Origin: Olivibacter sp. XZL3
GTDB lineage: Bacteria > Bacteroidota > Bacteroidia > Sphingobacteriales > Sphingobacteriaceae
Length of the DNA: 64,000 bases
Direction: 5' to 3'
Assembly: GCF_004368405.1 (NCBI RefSeq)
Contig: NZ_SBJH01000109.1
Location: 1 to 64,000 of the forward strand
Below, piece after piece: positions 62,812 to 64,000 of the stretch. The stretch's first letter is position 1. Each line of letters begins with the position of its first letter. The notes under the pieces are model-generated. The model did not search any database. It had not been told where the DNA came from and worked only from the letters and a program-made list of their open reading frames with translations. Both the position numbers and the translations under genes were made by a program.

Positions 62812-64000
62812 TTATAGTCCAACAGTTACACCAAAGGTGAAATTCCGCATTAACGGATAAGTATAGTCAGCAGTTCCCGTAAAGGCTCTCTGCGGGTCCA
62901 TCCCTTTTCTTGAAGTAAAGATGTGCGCATTGTCGATGTTGGTAAAGACGCGCAAATTAGATAGGCCAAGTTTACTGAGCGTACTTTTTTCAAACGTGTA
63001 TCCCAAGGTAATATTCTTGATATTCAAATAAGATGCGTCGAATAAGAAACGTGACGAGACAGCATTTCCTGCATTTGCTCCCGCAATTTGGTTATGTAGT
63101 CGAGGTACATCGGTCACATCACCCGGATTTTTCCAGGCATTTAAAATATCGGTATGCCAGTGGCTACCATAACTTCCTTGATGCATCAAAGCCGCATAGT
63201 TGCTGTCATAAAATTTGCCTCCCAGTTGAAAGGTCAATAAGACTGATAAGTCAAATTGCTTATAACGGAAAGCGTTAGACAAGCCCCCTGTAACATCTGG
63301 AATCGCCGATCCATGATAGTAGAAGGTCGCTTGATTAATATTATTGGTAGTCGTTTTACCGACGACTTCTCCTGCCTCGTTAAGCTCATCGCGGTACCAT
63401 AGCGCATCTCCGTTAGCAGGATCAACCCCCGCATAATCCCTTAACCAAAACTGATACAGGTCTTCGCCTTCCATTAGCTTTTTAGTACCACTGATAATAC
63501 CATCTGCGCGGTTCTCTTCAGGCAACTTGGTAATCCTGTTTTTGTAATGGCTCAAATTCAGGTCGATCCGCCAATCGAAGTCTTCCGACCGAATAGCATT
63601 ATAGCCGATCTGCAAATCGATTCCTCGGTTATACATCGTACCGACATTTCTCCAAATGGAACTAATTCCGGTTGAAGTTGGCAAGGGCACTTCAAAGAGA
63701 AGGTTGGACGATTCTCTGTTATACCATTCCACCGATCCTTCAATGCGATTATTAAACAATGCAAAGTCCAAACCAACATTGAACGCCTTATTTTTTTCCC
63801 AACCTAGATTAGGATTCGGTAAAGTCGAGATAATCGCCCCCGGATAATTCACGTTGTTTAGGCCCAGCTCATACAAGCTCTGCCAACCATAGAAGTTGTC
63901 AATATTCGTGTTAGTAGGATTCTCTGGATCCGTTTCGTCTGAACTACGTGTCTGAACAATTCCTTCATTACCTTGCTCTCCGTAACTTCCACGTAATTTA
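62812..64000 (-). CDS. SusC/RagA family TonB-linked outer membrane protein, partial
   Basis: The 3' part of a SusC gene; the frame continues to the right edge and the start lies outside. The visible 396 or so residues include RGSYGEQGNEG close to the edge, GLDFALFNNRIEGSVEWYNRESSNLLF, and a barrel-like C-terminus ending in aromatic/hydrophobic strands (FTFGVTVGL). It works with SusD as a pedal-bin transporter. An upstream anti-sigma/sigma pair, if any, is outside the window. Confidence 0.95.
   Translation of the reverse strand, partial: KLRGSYGEQGNEGIVQTRSSDETDPENPTNTNIDNFYGWQSLYELGLNNVNYPGAIISTLPNPNLGWEKNKAFNVGLDFALFNNRIEGSVEWYNRESSNLLFEVPLPTSTGISSIWRNVGTMYNRGIDLQIGYNAIRSEDFDWRIDLNLSHYKNRITKLPEENRADGIISGTKKLMEGEDLYQFWLRDYAGVDPANGDALWYRDELNEAGEVVGKTTTNNINQATFYYHGSAIPDVTGGLSNAFRYKQFDLSVLLTFQLGGKFYDSNYAALMHQGSYGSHWHTDILNAWKNPGDVTDVPRLHNQIAGANAGNAVSSRFLFDASYLNIKNITLGYTFEKSTLSKLGLSNLRVFTNIDNAHIFTSRKGMDPQRAFTGTADYTYPLMRNFTFGVTVGL

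Overview
The window is a chromosomal segment of a Bacteroidota bacterium, most likely Sphingobacteriaceae (Pedobacter/Sphingobacterium/Olivibacter-like). Support: an arginine cluster using an N-acyl-ornithine carbamoyltransferase with proC embedded in it, the birA / rsfS-ftsH-LUD neighbourhood, a SusC/SusD pair, SDR-type threonine dehydrogenase, a LytS/LytTR two-component pair, and TAnnTTTG promoter boxes, several of them very close to start codons. No rRNA, tRNA, CRISPR array, phage or intact insertion sequence was recognised.

Layout. 230-9204 (+): arginine biosynthesis (argG, argC, a four-helix-bundle gene, argD, acyl-ornithine carbamoyltransferase, argB, proC, argE-like deacylase, argH). 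9304-13338: pyrH (-), a long non-coding gap with a GC-rich island, a lipoprotein-type methyltransferase, hemW and an SDR. 13405-17894: waaA (Kdo transferase, -) and three nucleotide-sugar SDR genes (UDP-glucuronate decarboxylase, galE, rfbB), followed by a four-helix-bundle pseudogene. 18392-25380: conserved hypothetical, rhomboid protease, SplB-like radical SAM gene under a striking operator-like palindrome, LUD protein, ftsH, rsfS, and divergent birA. 25575-32535: split DsbD system, pfkA, msrA, quinone-oxidoreductase-like gene, superoxide dismutase, tadA, CsaA-like protein. 32696-40164 (-): ABC permease, metallophosphoesterase, hemH, ispH, dacB, asd. 40463-47433: SDR threonine dehydrogenase, YebC, a repeat protein built on KPxGFKPRFKxG, M19 dipeptidase (-), SNF2 helicase. 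47487-53388 (-): GH20 hexosaminidase, trmB, M28 peptidase, RlmI-like methyltransferase. 53734-56101 (+): ECF sigma factor, a membrane protein that may be its anti-sigma factor, and a surface-type repeat protein.

The most notable locus is 56216-61072: a full-length LanB-type lantibiotic dehydratase, a convergent LytS-type histidine kinase, a LytTR response regulator and, between kinase and regulator on the opposite strand, a 39-residue gene. Its product starts like Bacteroidota class I lanthipeptide leaders and ends in a Ser/Thr-rich, cysteine-free tail. No cyclase, protease or exporter is beside it. I read this as a compact RiPP locus, possibly making a dehydrated but unringed peptide used for signalling; that role is inference. 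The window ends in a SusD gene and the 3' part of a SusC gene.

A second unexplained feature is a family of degenerate 'word' repeats filling many intergenic gaps (variants of ggtataagg/ccttatacc, gtaagctt and aactgacaact).
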